From contig JAFEBS010000048.1 in NCBI GenBank assembly GCA_018242525.1, positions 121,216-185,215 of the forward strand: a stretch of DNA of 64,000 nt, written 5' to 3'. Every line of letters begins with the position of its first letter. The first letter of the stretch is position 1. A program made the position numbers and the translations under genes. This stretch comes from Planctomycetota bacterium (GTDB lineage Bacteria > Planctomycetota > Planctomycetia > Planctomycetales > Planctomycetaceae). The notes beneath the pieces were generated by a model. That model saw only the letters and a list, made by a program, of their open reading frames with translations, was not told where the DNA came from and did not search any database. This document shows, piece by piece, positions 33,715 to 43,382 of the stretch.

Positions 33715-35730
33715 TCAACTTTGAAATTGCGATACCAGCGTTTGCAAGCGGACGGCCAGTCCGGCCGAATTGCGGGCCGCCTGCTGTGTACTGGCGGCTC
33801 CTTCGGCTGTGCCGGCGGCGGCTTGGGCGACGGCAATGATGTTCTCTGCGATTTCCGTGGTGCCGCGAGCCGCATCACTGACGTTGGTGCTGATCTGTCG
33901 CGTAACGACCGTCTGTTCTTCGACCGCACCGGCGATCGAGTTCTGGTAGTCGTGGATCTGTTCGATGATATTGCTGATGCGACGGATGCCGTCAACGGCT
34001 TCCTGCATGTCGTGTCGAGTCGCGTCGATCTTGTGGCTGATGTCATCGGTCGCCTTCGCCGTTTCCTTGGCCAGTTCCTTCACGGCATTGGCAACGACGG
34101 CAAAGCCCTTGCCAGCTTCACCCGCTCGCGCGGCTTCGATCGTGGCGTTCAGCGCCAGCAGATTGGTCTGCTCGGCGATCGATGTGATGACCTTGATGAC
34201 CTCGCCGATTTCGGTGCTGCTTTCACCCAGCCGCGACACGGTCGCATTGGTGCTGCTGGCGAGTTGAACCGCCTCAGTGGCGACCCGGGCCGCGTCGTGA
34301 GCGTTGGACGCGATCTCGCGAATGCTCGCGCTGAGCTCGTTGACTGCCGTCGACACCGCCTGAGTGTTGCGGCTCACCTGATCGGCCGCCTTCGACACGA
34401 CCTTCGCCTGTGTGGACGTTTCTTCGGCGTTGGCACTCATCTGCTGACTGGCCTCCGTTTGATGCTCGGCCGCGTCATGCAGTTCCGCGGCGCTGCTGCG
34501 AAGCGACGAGACGGCGTGTCGCATCCCGTCGGACGCCTGATCGATCGCCGCCGCGATTTCGCCCATATCGCCCGACGACCGAAGATTGAGTCTGTAAGTC
34601 AGGTCTCTTGCCGCCAGCTTCTGCAGGCCGAGCACACAATCTGCCAGGGGCTGTGTGATGCCGCGAGAAACGACGAACACCAGCCCTGCCGAAACGGCCA
34701 GTGCGAGCAGAGTCAGCAACAGCGCCCACATCCGGTGAGCACGATAGGCATTGATCCGAATCTTCAGGAGCCCATCCAGTTCCTGGGCGGCCACTTTCCA
34801 GAGTTGAATGCTGGAATCGGACGCCCGCTGTACGGTCTTTTCAAAATCATCTGCCGACATGGCGGGCGTCGTGGAACCGGCGATGTTCGTCAACTGCGTC
34901 ATCAATTCTTCGGTGGCAACGGAGTAATTGTCCAGTGCCTGTTCGACGTTTCGCATCGAGGGGCTGATGCCGTAGAAATTCGCGTCTTCGTTGAGGGCGG
35001 TCCGTGCGCTGCCGACGATGCGGGAAAAATCCGACTCCCGCACCACAGTGGCCCATACGGCAACCCGCAATTGATCGGCCGCGGTCAGTTCTTTCCTGGA
35101 AAGAATCAGCCGTCCCTCTTCCAGTACATCACCCAGCCGATCCTGGGTCTGAGGAAGCGCCAGCAGCGTCAGGTCCATCAGGTAGTAACTGTCAAGATCC
35201 GGGTCAAGTATGAGATTGGACGTGTCGCCGGCATGTGAGATCATCGTCCGAACCGTGTCTCGAAGCTGACGGTGCCGACGGTCGCTGGCCGTGGGATCGA
35301 GCGACTTTACCTCCTGCTTCAATTTGTCCCATGCGGCGGTCAGTTCGCGGACATTGGCAGATGAACGCTGCCGTTTGTCGAGGCCCTCCTGCGTGAATTG
35401 AAGTTCGGTGCCGTATTGCCGATTCACGGCCGCCAGACGCTGCAGTGCCTGATCGATGCGCGACTGCGTCGCCGCCAGCCGGTTCTCCAGATCGGTTTCA
35501 CCCGACAAGACACGGTGCGCCAGATACTGCTGCTGGGGCAGCGCCTGCAACAGATCTTCAAGCGGTCGCTGATAATCGTTGCCATGCAATTCCAGGGTGG
35601 TGAACTGAATGTCGTTGTTGATGCCGGACACCATGAAATACAGGAGGACGGCGATCGGCAATGCGAAGCTGAGGCTGATCCACAGCAATTTGTGAGAGAT
35701 GCGAGAATCGGTCAGGAATCGTCGCAGCAT
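33715..35730 (-). CDS. Methyl-accepting chemotaxis protein (MCP)
   Basis: A 671-residue receptor. The first membrane segment is at ~14-36 (LLWISLSFALPIAVLLYFMV), then a ~300-residue, mostly helical periplasmic sensor (with PLEDLLQALPQQQYLAHRVL), the second segment at ~335-358 (MWALLLTLLALAVSAGLVFV), a HAMP domain, and a long coiled-coil signalling domain. The hairpin tip IAEQTNLLALNATIEAARAG, then EAGKGFAVVANAVKELA, is the CheA/CheW contact. The helical sensor suggests a small ligand or a four-helix-bundle type sensor; the ligand is unknown. Confidence 0.93.
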   Translation of the reverse strand: MLRRFLTDSRISHKLLWISLSFALPIAVLLYFMVSGINNDIQFTTLELHGNDYQRPLEDLLQALPQQQYLAHRVLSGETDLENRLAATQSRIDQALQRLAAVNRQYGTELQFTQEGLDKRQRSSANVRELTAAWDKLKQEVKSLDPTASDRRHRQLRDTVRTMISHAGDTSNLILDPDLDSYYLMDLTLLALPQTQDRLGDVLEEGRLILSRKELTAADQLRVAVWATVVRESDFSRIVGSARTALNEDANFYGISPSMRNVEQALDNYSVATEELMTQLTNIAGSTTPAMSADDFEKTVQRASDSSIQLWKVAAQELDGLLKIRINAYRAHRMWALLLTLLALAVSAGLVFVVSRGITQPLADCVLGLQKLAARDLTYRLNLRSSGDMGEIAAAIDQASDGMRHAVSSLRSSAAELHDAAEHQTEASQQMSANAEETSTQAKVVSKAADQVSRNTQAVSTAVNELSASIREIASNAHDAARVATEAVQLASSTNATVSRLGESSTEIGEVIKVITSIAEQTNLLALNATIEAARAGEAGKGFAVVANAVKELAKETAKATDDISHKIDATRHDMQEAVDGIRRISNIIEQIHDYQNSIAGAVEEQTVVTRQISTNVSDAARGTTEIAENIIAVAQAAAGTAEGAASTQQAARNSAGLAVRLQTLVSQFQS

Positions 35731-35792
35731 GATGTCAGTTCCCGAAATGTTTGTTGGCGGGTTTCACGTGGAAAGTCAGGGGGGGGGTTGAT

Positions 35793-38405
35793 TCAGTCTG
35801 TGGTCTGGAACGGGTCGGCCTGCGTCGCCATCGGAAACCGGACGGACGCCGCCTGGACGAGTCGCGCGACATCGACAACATCGGTCACTCGACCGAGCAT
35901 CACTGTCGTCCCGCGGATTGGTCCCGGCCGTGCCTGGATCAGCGTGGCCGCGGTCCATTCGATGATGTCGACGACGGACTGCACCACCAGGCCCAGCATC
36001 CGACCGTTCACACTGTAGACGACAAGTGACAGCGTCTTCGCCTGGTCCATCATTTTCGACTCATTGTCTGCCTCGCTCATTGCCAGAAATCGGCTTGCGT
36101 CCAGCAGCGGAACAATTTCACCGCGATACTGGATGACAAACTGTCCATCCGAAAACTCGACTTTTGCGGCAGGGACTTGCTCCAGATGAATGACGCCCGC
36201 CAGCGGGACGGCGATTCGGCGGCGGGGGCAGAGATCCGCGATCAGCCAGCTTTCGACCTCGGTGACTTGGGTTTCCGCCGATTCAGTGGAATACGTCGCG
36301 GATTGCAGCAGGGGACGGTCGACCGCAAACAGCCCGGCACGTTGCGCGATGCCGCGAACATCAAGGATCAGGGCGAGACTGCCGTCTCCCATGATCGTCG
36401 CGCCGGAGTATTCCGACATTCCTTCAAGAATTCGACCAAACGGTTTGACGACGATTTCCTCGGAGTTGCCAATTTCGTCGACGATCAATGCAAACTGCCG
36501 CGAGCCGGTCTTGAGAACCATTACTTTGACGTCCGCACCGGCGTCGAAGCTCGCGTCGGACATCCGAAGCTGTTGAGAAAGCGACACGATCGACAGCACT
36601 TCGTCCCGCAGTCGCAGAACCGGGGTGTCATGAAGGTGCTCTATGCGCCGATCCTGTCCGCCGTGCAGAGACAGCATTTCCATGACGCTGGATCGAGGAA
36701 TCGCGAATCGCTGTCCGTGGCAGGTGACAATCAGCGCGGGAATGATCGCCAGCGTCAACGGCACCGTCAAACGAAATGTTGTACCGATGTCCTTCCGACT
36801 GTCGATCTCGATCGTGCCGCCGATCCGTTCGATGTTCGTCTTGACGACATCCATGCCGACGCCGCGTCCCGAAAGATTGCTGATCTGGTCAGCGGTCGAG
36901 AACCCCGGCAGGAAGATCGAATCGTGCAAGTCTGACTCCGACAGGATCGCCGATTCTTCTGCACTGATCAGCCCGCGCTGAATCGCCTTCTGACGGATCT
37001 TGTCAATGTCCAGTCCCGCTCCGTTGTCGGTGATTTCGATCTGGACCTGTCCGCTTTCATGCGACGCCTTCAGCGTGATTCTTCCTTCGCGCGGCTTCCC
37101 CTTGATCTTGCGCAACTGCGGCTTTTCAATCCCGTGGTCGATGGCGTTGCGAATAAGATGAATCAGCGGATCGGCGATCGCCTCGACCAGCGACTTGTCG
37201 AGTTCGGTTTCCGCGCCGATCAGCTCCAGCGAGACCTCCTTGCCCGTCTGTCGTGCAAAATCCCTGACCATGCGCGGATAGCGCTGCCAGATGACGCCGA
37301 TCTGCTGCATCCGCGTTTTCAACACGCCCTCCTGCAATTCGGAGGTGAGGACGTTGAGCCGCTGCACGGGACTGACCAGCATGGAGTCGGCACGATACGA
37401 CGAGATCTCCACGATCTGATTGCGAGCCAGTACCAGCTCACCGACAAGATTCATCAGTCGGTCCAGCAACTGGACGTCCACTCGAACGAGACTCGCTGCG
37501 CCACTCTTTCCCCCCGAATCTCCGCTGGATCCTCGCGGCAGTACGAACGACGAGTCCGTCGATTCGCGCCCAGGTGAATCCGAGAATGCGACAGGCTCTG
37601 GTACGGAACGAGGTGCCGCGGCAGGCGCCGGTGCCAGAGTGACGGTCGCGGGAAGCACGGGCGAACGGGACTCGGGGTGAGCGTCTGTCGTTGGGGCAAC
37701 CAGGGGTGGCGTCCGGGGTTCATCGGTCACGGCCGGATTGCACGTCTCCGCTGAAACTGATGGAAGAGGCTCGTGTTTCGCCGTGACATCAGACCCCGTG
37801 GAAGGCACGTCGACCGTGGCATCCGTCGGCACGTCCGATGCGAGTGAACGCTCAGTGACGTCGCGACTCGCGGCCGAGATTCTGTTCCCGGCTTCGACCT
37901 GGTCTTCAGGAAAGGGTTCGATGATCGTCTCATCGCGAGTCTTATGTTCTTGCGAAATCGATGCGAGGTCCAAGACCTGCGTGTCTGGCTTTCGACTCGA
38001 CGTGGCTGCAGCAGGAACCTCACCGATCCCGATGCACCGCAGATCTTCCTTCAACGGGGCAAACGTGTCGTCGCCCTCCTTGCCGGTCGACTCAATCGTC
38101 GCCAGCAGGGAACGGATGGCATCGAGAACCTGAAACAACAGATCCGAGATTGAAGAACTGATGCTGAGTTGGCCGGATCTCAAACGTTGCAGAATGGCTT
38201 CACCGGCATGCGCGATCTCCCCGACGAGTGGGAAGTCCAGAAACCCGGCACTCCCTTTGATCGTATGCAGGGCGCGAAACGCACTGTCCAATCGGCCGAT
38301 GTCATGCGGATCGGTTTCGAGCGCCACCAGGTCGTTGTCCAGCCGGTCGAGCCCTTCGCGACTCTCGGTGAGAAACTCCTTCGTGAATTCGTCGGAACCA
38401 GCCAT
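35793..38405 (-). CDS. cheA: Chemotaxis histidine kinase CheA
   Basis: An 870-residue protein: N-terminal HPt domain with phospho-His47 (ALHTIKGSAGFLDF), a long Pro/Thr-rich linker (~130-330), a dimerisation helix pair (VDVQLLDRLMNLVGELVLAR), the HATPase (LIHLIRNAIDHGIEKP, DNGAGLDIDKIRQKA, LSGRGVGMDVVKTNIERIGG) and two C-terminal CheW-type domains, the second being weaker (EVESWLIADLCPRRRIAVPL). No CheY-binding P2 domain is evident in the linker. It phosphorylates CheB and probably the receivers of the kinase-REC-REC protein encoded upstream. Confidence 0.93.
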   Translation of the reverse strand: MAGSDEFTKEFLTESREGLDRLDNDLVALETDPHDIGRLDSAFRALHTIKGSAGFLDFPLVGEIAHAGEAILQRLRSGQLSISSSISDLLFQVLDAIRSLLATIESTGKEGDDTFAPLKEDLRCIGIGEVPAAATSSRKPDTQVLDLASISQEHKTRDETIIEPFPEDQVEAGNRISAASRDVTERSLASDVPTDATVDVPSTGSDVTAKHEPLPSVSAETCNPAVTDEPRTPPLVAPTTDAHPESRSPVLPATVTLAPAPAAAPRSVPEPVAFSDSPGRESTDSSFVLPRGSSGDSGGKSGAASLVRVDVQLLDRLMNLVGELVLARNQIVEISSYRADSMLVSPVQRLNVLTSELQEGVLKTRMQQIGVIWQRYPRMVRDFARQTGKEVSLELIGAETELDKSLVEAIADPLIHLIRNAIDHGIEKPQLRKIKGKPREGRITLKASHESGQVQIEITDNGAGLDIDKIRQKAIQRGLISAEESAILSESDLHDSIFLPGFSTADQISNLSGRGVGMDVVKTNIERIGGTIEIDSRKDIGTTFRLTVPLTLAIIPALIVTCHGQRFAIPRSSVMEMLSLHGGQDRRIEHLHDTPVLRLRDEVLSIVSLSQQLRMSDASFDAGADVKVMVLKTGSRQFALIVDEIGNSEEIVVKPFGRILEGMSEYSGATIMGDGSLALILDVRGIAQRAGLFAVDRPLLQSATYSTESAETQVTEVESWLIADLCPRRRIAVPLAGVIHLEQVPAAKVEFSDGQFVIQYRGEIVPLLDASRFLAMSEADNESKMMDQAKTLSLVVYSVNGRMLGLVVQSVVDIIEWTAATLIQARPGPIRGTTVMLGRVTDVVDVARLVQAASVRFPMATQADPFQTTD

Positions 38406-38645
38406 TGTGAGTCCGGGGACTTTCGGGGATTAGAAACCTGGCAACGATCATTTGGCGGGGAATCGCAGGATGGCAGCGAAATGGCCACTCAGAGCGACCT
38501 GCACCATCTCAGACGACGCGACTGACCTCTGGCAAATGACTTCCGCGTCAACGGAACGATTCGGACGAAACGAGTGCGATTGTGCCGAAAAAACCGATGG
38601 TGCGGGCGATGCAGACCCCCCTGGGACTGAACCGGGATTCGTGGA

Positions 38646-40475
38646 TCAGGCGAACAATCGGATCACGATGTGCCGGACCATCTCCATGTCGAACGACTTG
38701 CCGCAGATCGCAGAGACACCCAGTTGATAAACGCCAGCCAGGATCGAGGGGTCGAATTCGGTGGTGACCATCACAATCGGCACCGTCCGCTGATCACTCT
38801 TCTGGCGAATCCATGCCACCAGGTCTTTGCCATTCATTTCGGGCATGTTGTAATCAGTGACGATCATGTCGAACCGTTCGCGCTTCAGGCAGTCGACCGC
38901 AGCCGTACCGTCTGCAACCGCGGTGAAATGCACGAAGCCCAGATCGGCGAGAGTTTCCTGCATTCTTCGCCGGGCCAGTCCGCTGTCATCAACGATCAAG
39001 ATCCGCTTTGATGCGAAGCCCGTGAGACTCGGCTTCATCGTGAATTCCGAATTCATCAAAGCACGAATGGCCGCGCCGAGTTCGGCGGCATCGAACGGCT
39101 TTCGCAACAGTCCGGTCTTTCCAAAGTGCCCCAGTGCTTCAATCAGACTCTCGGACAGTTCATCCGAAGTCATCACCAGCACGGCCACGCGCGACCAGCG
39201 CAACTCGTCCCGGATTCTCTCGACCAGCATCAGACCCGACATGTCGGACAGTTGAAGGCTGAGGATCACCAGCTTGGCGGGCACCACCGACAGAGACTCC
39301 AATGCTTCATGGCCACTGGGGCAGACGTGAATCTCGCTGATCCCAATCTGATGGAGCATCTTCGAAACCATCGCTCCCTGAAGTCGCGACTGTTCGACGA
39401 GCAACACAGTCGTTTCGGCCAGGCTGTCGTCGACCGGTGCCGACGGCGCGCGGCCCCGTTCCAGTTGATCCAGGGCCGTCACCACTTCGGTCATCCTCTG
39501 GTAACGGTCCTCCGGGGACTTGGCCAGCATGCGCTGGAAGATGGCGTCGAGTTCGCGGGGTACCGCTTCGGCCACTTCGAACAGAGACGGCGGTGCCTCG
39601 GAACGCAGGGCCTGCAACCGAGCCAGGATCGAGGGACGCTCAAACACGGGCCGTCCGGTCAACAGAAAGAAGAGGGTGCAACCGAGGCTGTAGATGTCGG
39701 CGCGGCCATCGACAGAACTACTGTCGAGTGACTGTTCCGGTGCCATGTAGTCGATGGTGCCGGCGATCGCTCCCGTCCGGGATGACTCGCCGTCACTCAA
39801 GCCGTTGTTCTCTTCGATCAATCGTGCGAGACCCAGATCGGCGACCTTGATCGATCCGCTCAGGTCACGCATCAGGTTGGCGGGCTTGATATCGCGATGC
39901 ACCAGACCCTGCTGATGGGCATACCCCAGTGCCTGGGCGGATTGACGGATCGCTTCAATCGCCTCCGAGACCGCCAGTGGCCCCGCCTTTTCGACGATCT
40001 GTTTCAGGTCCGCCCCTTCCACGAACTCCATCACCAGAAAGTCGCCCAGTTCGCATTCGTCCGCATCATACGCGGCCACAACGTGGGGATGGTTCAACCG
40101 GGCAGCTGCCTGGATTTCGCGGCGGAACCGGGCCGTGAAGTCCGGCGTCGCCAGCTTCCTGTGAATGACCTTGACCGCGACGACCCGCTTCATGCGGCGA
40201 TGCAATGCCTTGAATACCTGGCCCATGCCCCCTTCGCCGATGCGATTCAGAATGACGTAATTGCCAAACACCAGTTCGCCGGATCGTCCCTCGGCCACGC
40301 GCCGGCGTTGGAACTCCGTCAATCGCCCACGACCGGTGAGATGATCGAGCAACCGATCGCTCGTGATCGATTCGCCCGCGGCCGATAGATCGGTGCACGC
40401 CGATTCAAACTCCGTGTCGGTCAGCAACCCCGCTCGCAACAAGGAGTCGGCCAGTTGTTCGAGACCAACGGCCAT
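38646..40475 (-). CDS. Ser/Thr protein kinase fused to a degenerate and an intact receiver domain
   Basis: A 609-residue cytoplasmic protein with no membrane segment. Residues ~73-340 are a Hanks kinase: GEGGMG, VAVKV with Lys102, HRDIKPAN with Asp195, and DLG in place of DFG (Asp213). Residues ~356-475 are a first receiver with Glu361-Gln362 instead of the acidic pair and Ser406 where the phospho-Asp should be (KLVILSLQLSDMSG), so it is a pseudo-receiver. Residues ~491-609 are a second receiver with Asp496-Asp497, phospho-Asp541, Thr571 and Lys593, all present. It is the first gene of the chemosensory operon and the only source of a CheY-like domain other than CheB. Confidence 0.9.
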   Translation of the reverse strand: MAVGLEQLADSLLRAGLLTDTEFESACTDLSAAGESITSDRLLDHLTGRGRLTEFQRRRVAEGRSGELVFGNYVILNRIGEGGMGQVFKALHRRMKRVVAVKVIHRKLATPDFTARFRREIQAAARLNHPHVVAAYDADECELGDFLVMEFVEGADLKQIVEKAGPLAVSEAIEAIRQSAQALGYAHQQGLVHRDIKPANLMRDLSGSIKVADLGLARLIEENNGLSDGESSRTGAIAGTIDYMAPEQSLDSSSVDGRADIYSLGCTLFFLLTGRPVFERPSILARLQALRSEAPPSLFEVAEAVPRELDAIFQRMLAKSPEDRYQRMTEVVTALDQLERGRAPSAPVDDSLAETTVLLVEQSRLQGAMVSKMLHQIGISEIHVCPSGHEALESLSVVPAKLVILSLQLSDMSGLMLVERIRDELRWSRVAVLVMTSDELSESLIEALGHFGKTGLLRKPFDAAELGAAIRALMNSEFTMKPSLTGFASKRILIVDDSGLARRRMQETLADLGFVHFTAVADGTAAVDCLKRERFDMIVTDYNMPEMNGKDLVAWIRQKSDQRTVPIVMVTTEFDPSILAGVYQLGVSAICGKSFDMEMVRHIVIRLFA

Positions 40476-40576
40476 GAAGAATGTCTCCGAAAAATCGACA
40501 GCGGATGGGTCGGCATAGGTGCAACATTGGAATCAATCTGGATCTCCTGGTCAAATGGTAGCCACAAGGACGGCCG

Positions 40577-40755
40577 AAGCCCGGCGACTTCAATCTCACA
40601 AACCGCCAGCCACTACCGATCGGGCTTGGTGGCTCCGACGACTTTCGAGGTGAAATGGCGGACCTTCGGCTGTATCGCGGGACGCTGTCCGCGAACCAGG
40701 TGATGGACCTGTTCCAAAGCCATGATTGAAGCTTGAATCAACCGACCGTGCGAAG
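40577..40755 (+). pseudogene. Duplicated 3' fragment of the LamG-propeller gene
   Basis: From 40577 the frame reads KPGDFNLTNRQPLPIGLGGS and ends DLRLYRGTLSANQVMDLF followed by QSHD and TGA at 40727-40729. It matches the last ~50 codons of the LamG gene at 30881-31033 and also ~25 bases beyond its stop (AGCTTGAA and following). There is no start codon or upstream domain. The rest of the 40476-40856 gap holds no gene; part must be the promoters of the divergent kinase and DUF1592 genes. Confidence 0.85.
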
Positions 40756-40856
40756 CGCCAGTAGATTATCGAAAGTCTTGCGTCGAGCGAACTTCCCGCC
40801 CATGATGTAGGTTCAACTGGATCCATCGAAATTCGCTCCCTGAAACGAAACAGCCA

Positions 40857-43313
40857 ATGAAACCCAGACTCACGTACTTCGCTCCTGTGCGACTTGCTTC
40901 GTTAACCGTCGCTGTCTACCTGAGTTTTGCGGCCGCCGGACTGGGAGCAGAGTCCTTCGAGGGATTCCTTCAGAAGCACTGCGTCCGTTGTCATGGCCCC
41001 GCAAAGGTCGAGGGGGATGTGCGGATCGACAGGTTTTCGCGCGATTTCAAGGCGGGCGCGGATGCGCACCACTGGGGCGAGATCGTCGATCGAATCAATT
41101 CCGGCCAGATGCCGCCGAAGGGTGAACCAAAGCCGACACAGGCTGAGATCGCGACGTTCGTGACGACTCTCGACTCACGGCTCAAGGAAGGGCGGGCGGC
41201 GCGGATGGCGGCTCGTGCGGCCGTGGCGCACTACCGGCTCAGCCGGAAAGAGTACCAGAACACGGTCTACGACCTGCTCGGCGTGCGCTATGATCCCGCC
41301 AAGCCCGGCGAGTTGAACGAAGACTCTTTGTGGCACGGATTTGAGCGCATTGGATCGGAGCTATCGCTTTCGCCTTCGCATGTCGATCGCTATTACCGCG
41401 CCGCGGAAATCGTGCTCGACCGCGCCTATCCGGCAGCGTCCGGCGAGTCTCGCAAGATTCGCAAAACCGCTGCCGAGTTGCGTTACAACGGCGGCAAAGC
41501 CCAGCAGGAAGTCCTGGACCGGTTCGGCGTCAAACGCCCCCTGCGTGACCTGCTCTTCCCCGGTCGCGTCGAAGTCGCGCTGTCGCCGAATTGGTTCGGC
41601 AGGACCGGACCGGAACACAGCGGGCTGTACCGATTCCGCATCCAGGCCAGTGGAATTCGCCCGCCCGGCGGTCAGCCAGCCCACCTGAGCATCGGCAAGG
41701 AAACGGGTGAAGAAACAGTCGCGGGCCTCATCGAATTTGACATCACCGCGTCGGAAGACCAACCCGCGATTCATGAATTCGAAGTGTTCCTGGAGATGCC
41801 ATCGTCTTTGCACTTCGCCGTTGTCGCGGCCGACGTCGTTGACCGCAGAGCGGGCGCAGCCTTCCGAAACTCGCTCAGCAGTCCCAACTACATGTTCACG
41901 CACAGCAGCGAAACGCTGCTGCTGAACCCAAACGCGCCCCAGATGTTTGATGACAAGGGAAACGGCCTCTTCTCCACAGTGCTGCTCGATTGGATCGAAT
42001 GGGAGGGACCGCTGGAAACAGCGGCGGAAAAGTCCCGGCGCGACGGTCTGGTGCCGCCTGATGATGCCACGCCCGAACTGGTCGCCCAGCATCTGCAACG
42101 CTTCGCCGAACGGGCCTGGCGGCGACAGGTCAAACAGGAAGAACTGGCCGACTACCTGCACGCGTATCGTACCGAACGCGAAGCGGGAGAGAAGACCGCC
42201 GCGGCCTATCGGGTGGCGATGGCGGGTGTGCTGATTTCCCGACATTTCATCTATATCGTCGAAGGTGATCCAGTACCCCGCGAACGTCTGAACGATTGGG
42301 AACTGGCCACCCGGCTGTCTTACTTCCTGTGGAGTTCGATGCTCGACGAAGGCCTCTTCGCCGCAGCCCAGGGTGGAAACTTGAGCGGCGAAAACCTGCA
42401 GAAGCAGGTGGACCGACTCTTGACCGACCCCAAAGCCAATCGCTTTATCGACGACTTCGCACGCCAATGGCTGCAACTGCACCGACTGGGCATGTTTCCC
42501 CCAGACAAAAAGCTGTATCCGACGTACGACGCGTGGCTCGAAACGAGTTTGAGAACCGAGCCGGTTGAGTTTTTCCGCGAGATGTTTGCGAAGAACCTGC
42601 CCGTCGACAGCTTCGTGGATTCCGACTGGACCATGGCCAATGCCCGGCTGTGCGATTTCTACGGTCTGCCGGAGCCCAACACGGGCGGCTTCCAGCGCGT
42701 CTCGCTCAAGCCCGAGGATCATCGCGGCGGCCTGTTGACGATGGGAGCGGTGCTGGGGCTGACCTCGGATGGCACCCGCCACCGCCCTGTGCACCGTGGT
42801 GTGTGGGTCAGCGAAGCGATCTTCGGCAAGACGCCGCCACCTCCACCGGCCAATGTGGACCCGATTGAACCCAACCCGCCGGAAAGCCCCAAGGCTACCA
42901 TTCGCCAGAAGATTGAAGCTCACCGCAACCACGCGAGCTGCGCCGCCTGCCATGCAAAAATCGACCATTTTGGAATCGCCTGGGACAATTACGATGCCAT
43001 CGGTCAATGGCGCACGCGCGAGAAGGTTGCGAAGGGGACCGGCGAGGATCCATTGATCGATGCCTCTGGCGTGATGCCCGACGGGCGGTCATTCAAAGAT
43101 TCTGTTCAGTTCAAACAACTGTTGCTCGCCGACCGCGAGCAAATTGCGCGAGCCTTCATCGAGCACCTGTGCACCTATGCCCTGCGCCGAGTCCTCACAA
43201 TCGATGACCAGGACGACCTGAAGGCCATCGAGGCCGAAGCGAAGAAAAACAATTATCGTGTCAAAGACATTGTTCGAGCGGTGGCGTTGTCGGAGTTGAT
43301 TCGGAAGCGGTGA
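40857..43313 (+). CDS. DUF1592/DUF1588 domain protein with N-terminal cytochrome-like CxxCH
   Basis: An 818-residue secreted protein: signal peptide (LTVAVYLSFAAAGLGAES), then a haem-type motif HCVRCHGPAKVEGDVRID (Cys42-x-x-Cys45-His46), the DUF1587 block, DUF1595/1592 (LSYFLWSSMLDEGLFAAAQG, FIDDFARQWLQLHRL), DUF1588 (RVSLKPEDHRGGLLTMGAVL, LGLTSDGTRHRPVHRGVWV) and a second CxxCH in NHASCAACHAKIDHFGIAWD, ending in DUF1585. This order is the planctomycete PSD1-type family, which usually pairs with a DUF1552 protein; the biochemical role is unknown. Confidence 0.9.
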   Translation: MKPRLTYFAPVRLASLTVAVYLSFAAAGLGAESFEGFLQKHCVRCHGPAKVEGDVRIDRFSRDFKAGADAHHWGEIVDRINSGQMPPKGEPKPTQAEIATFVTTLDSRLKEGRAARMAARAAVAHYRLSRKEYQNTVYDLLGVRYDPAKPGELNEDSLWHGFERIGSELSLSPSHVDRYYRAAEIVLDRAYPAASGESRKIRKTAAELRYNGGKAQQEVLDRFGVKRPLRDLLFPGRVEVALSPNWFGRTGPEHSGLYRFRIQASGIRPPGGQPAHLSIGKETGEETVAGLIEFDITASEDQPAIHEFEVFLEMPSSLHFAVVAADVVDRRAGAAFRNSLSSPNYMFTHSSETLLLNPNAPQMFDDKGNGLFSTVLLDWIEWEGPLETAAEKSRRDGLVPPDDATPELVAQHLQRFAERAWRRQVKQEELADYLHAYRTEREAGEKTAAAYRVAMAGVLISRHFIYIVEGDPVPRERLNDWELATRLSYFLWSSMLDEGLFAAAQGGNLSGENLQKQVDRLLTDPKANRFIDDFARQWLQLHRLGMFPPDKKLYPTYDAWLETSLRTEPVEFFREMFAKNLPVDSFVDSDWTMANARLCDFYGLPEPNTGGFQRVSLKPEDHRGGLLTMGAVLGLTSDGTRHRPVHRGVWVSEAIFGKTPPPPPANVDPIEPNPPESPKATIRQKIEAHRNHASCAACHAKIDHFGIAWDNYDAIGQWRTREKVAKGTGEDPLIDASGVMPDGRSFKDSVQFKQLLLADREQIARAFIEHLCTYALRRVLTIDDQDDLKAIEAEAKKNNYRVKDIVRAVALSELIRKR

Positions 43314-43318
43314 GCTGA

Positions 43319-43350
43319 AAGCGGTTAGCGGTTAGCAATTAGCTGTTCAC
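43319..43350 (+). repeat. Short heptamer repeat GCGGTTA before the four-helix-bundle gene
   Basis: Just after the DUF1592 stop are tandem variants of the 7-mer GCGGTTA (AGCGGTTAGCGGTTAGCAAT and TTAGCTG). The same unit recurs after the next gene at 43738. Confidence 0.7.
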
Positions 43351-43382
43351 TCCAATTCGTTCCAGCCCTTAACATTCGTCCC

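Noticed and set aside
41361..43007. Minus-strand frame of 548 codons opposite DUF1592
   Set aside because: Shadow of a well-supported gene; the translation shows no family motif.
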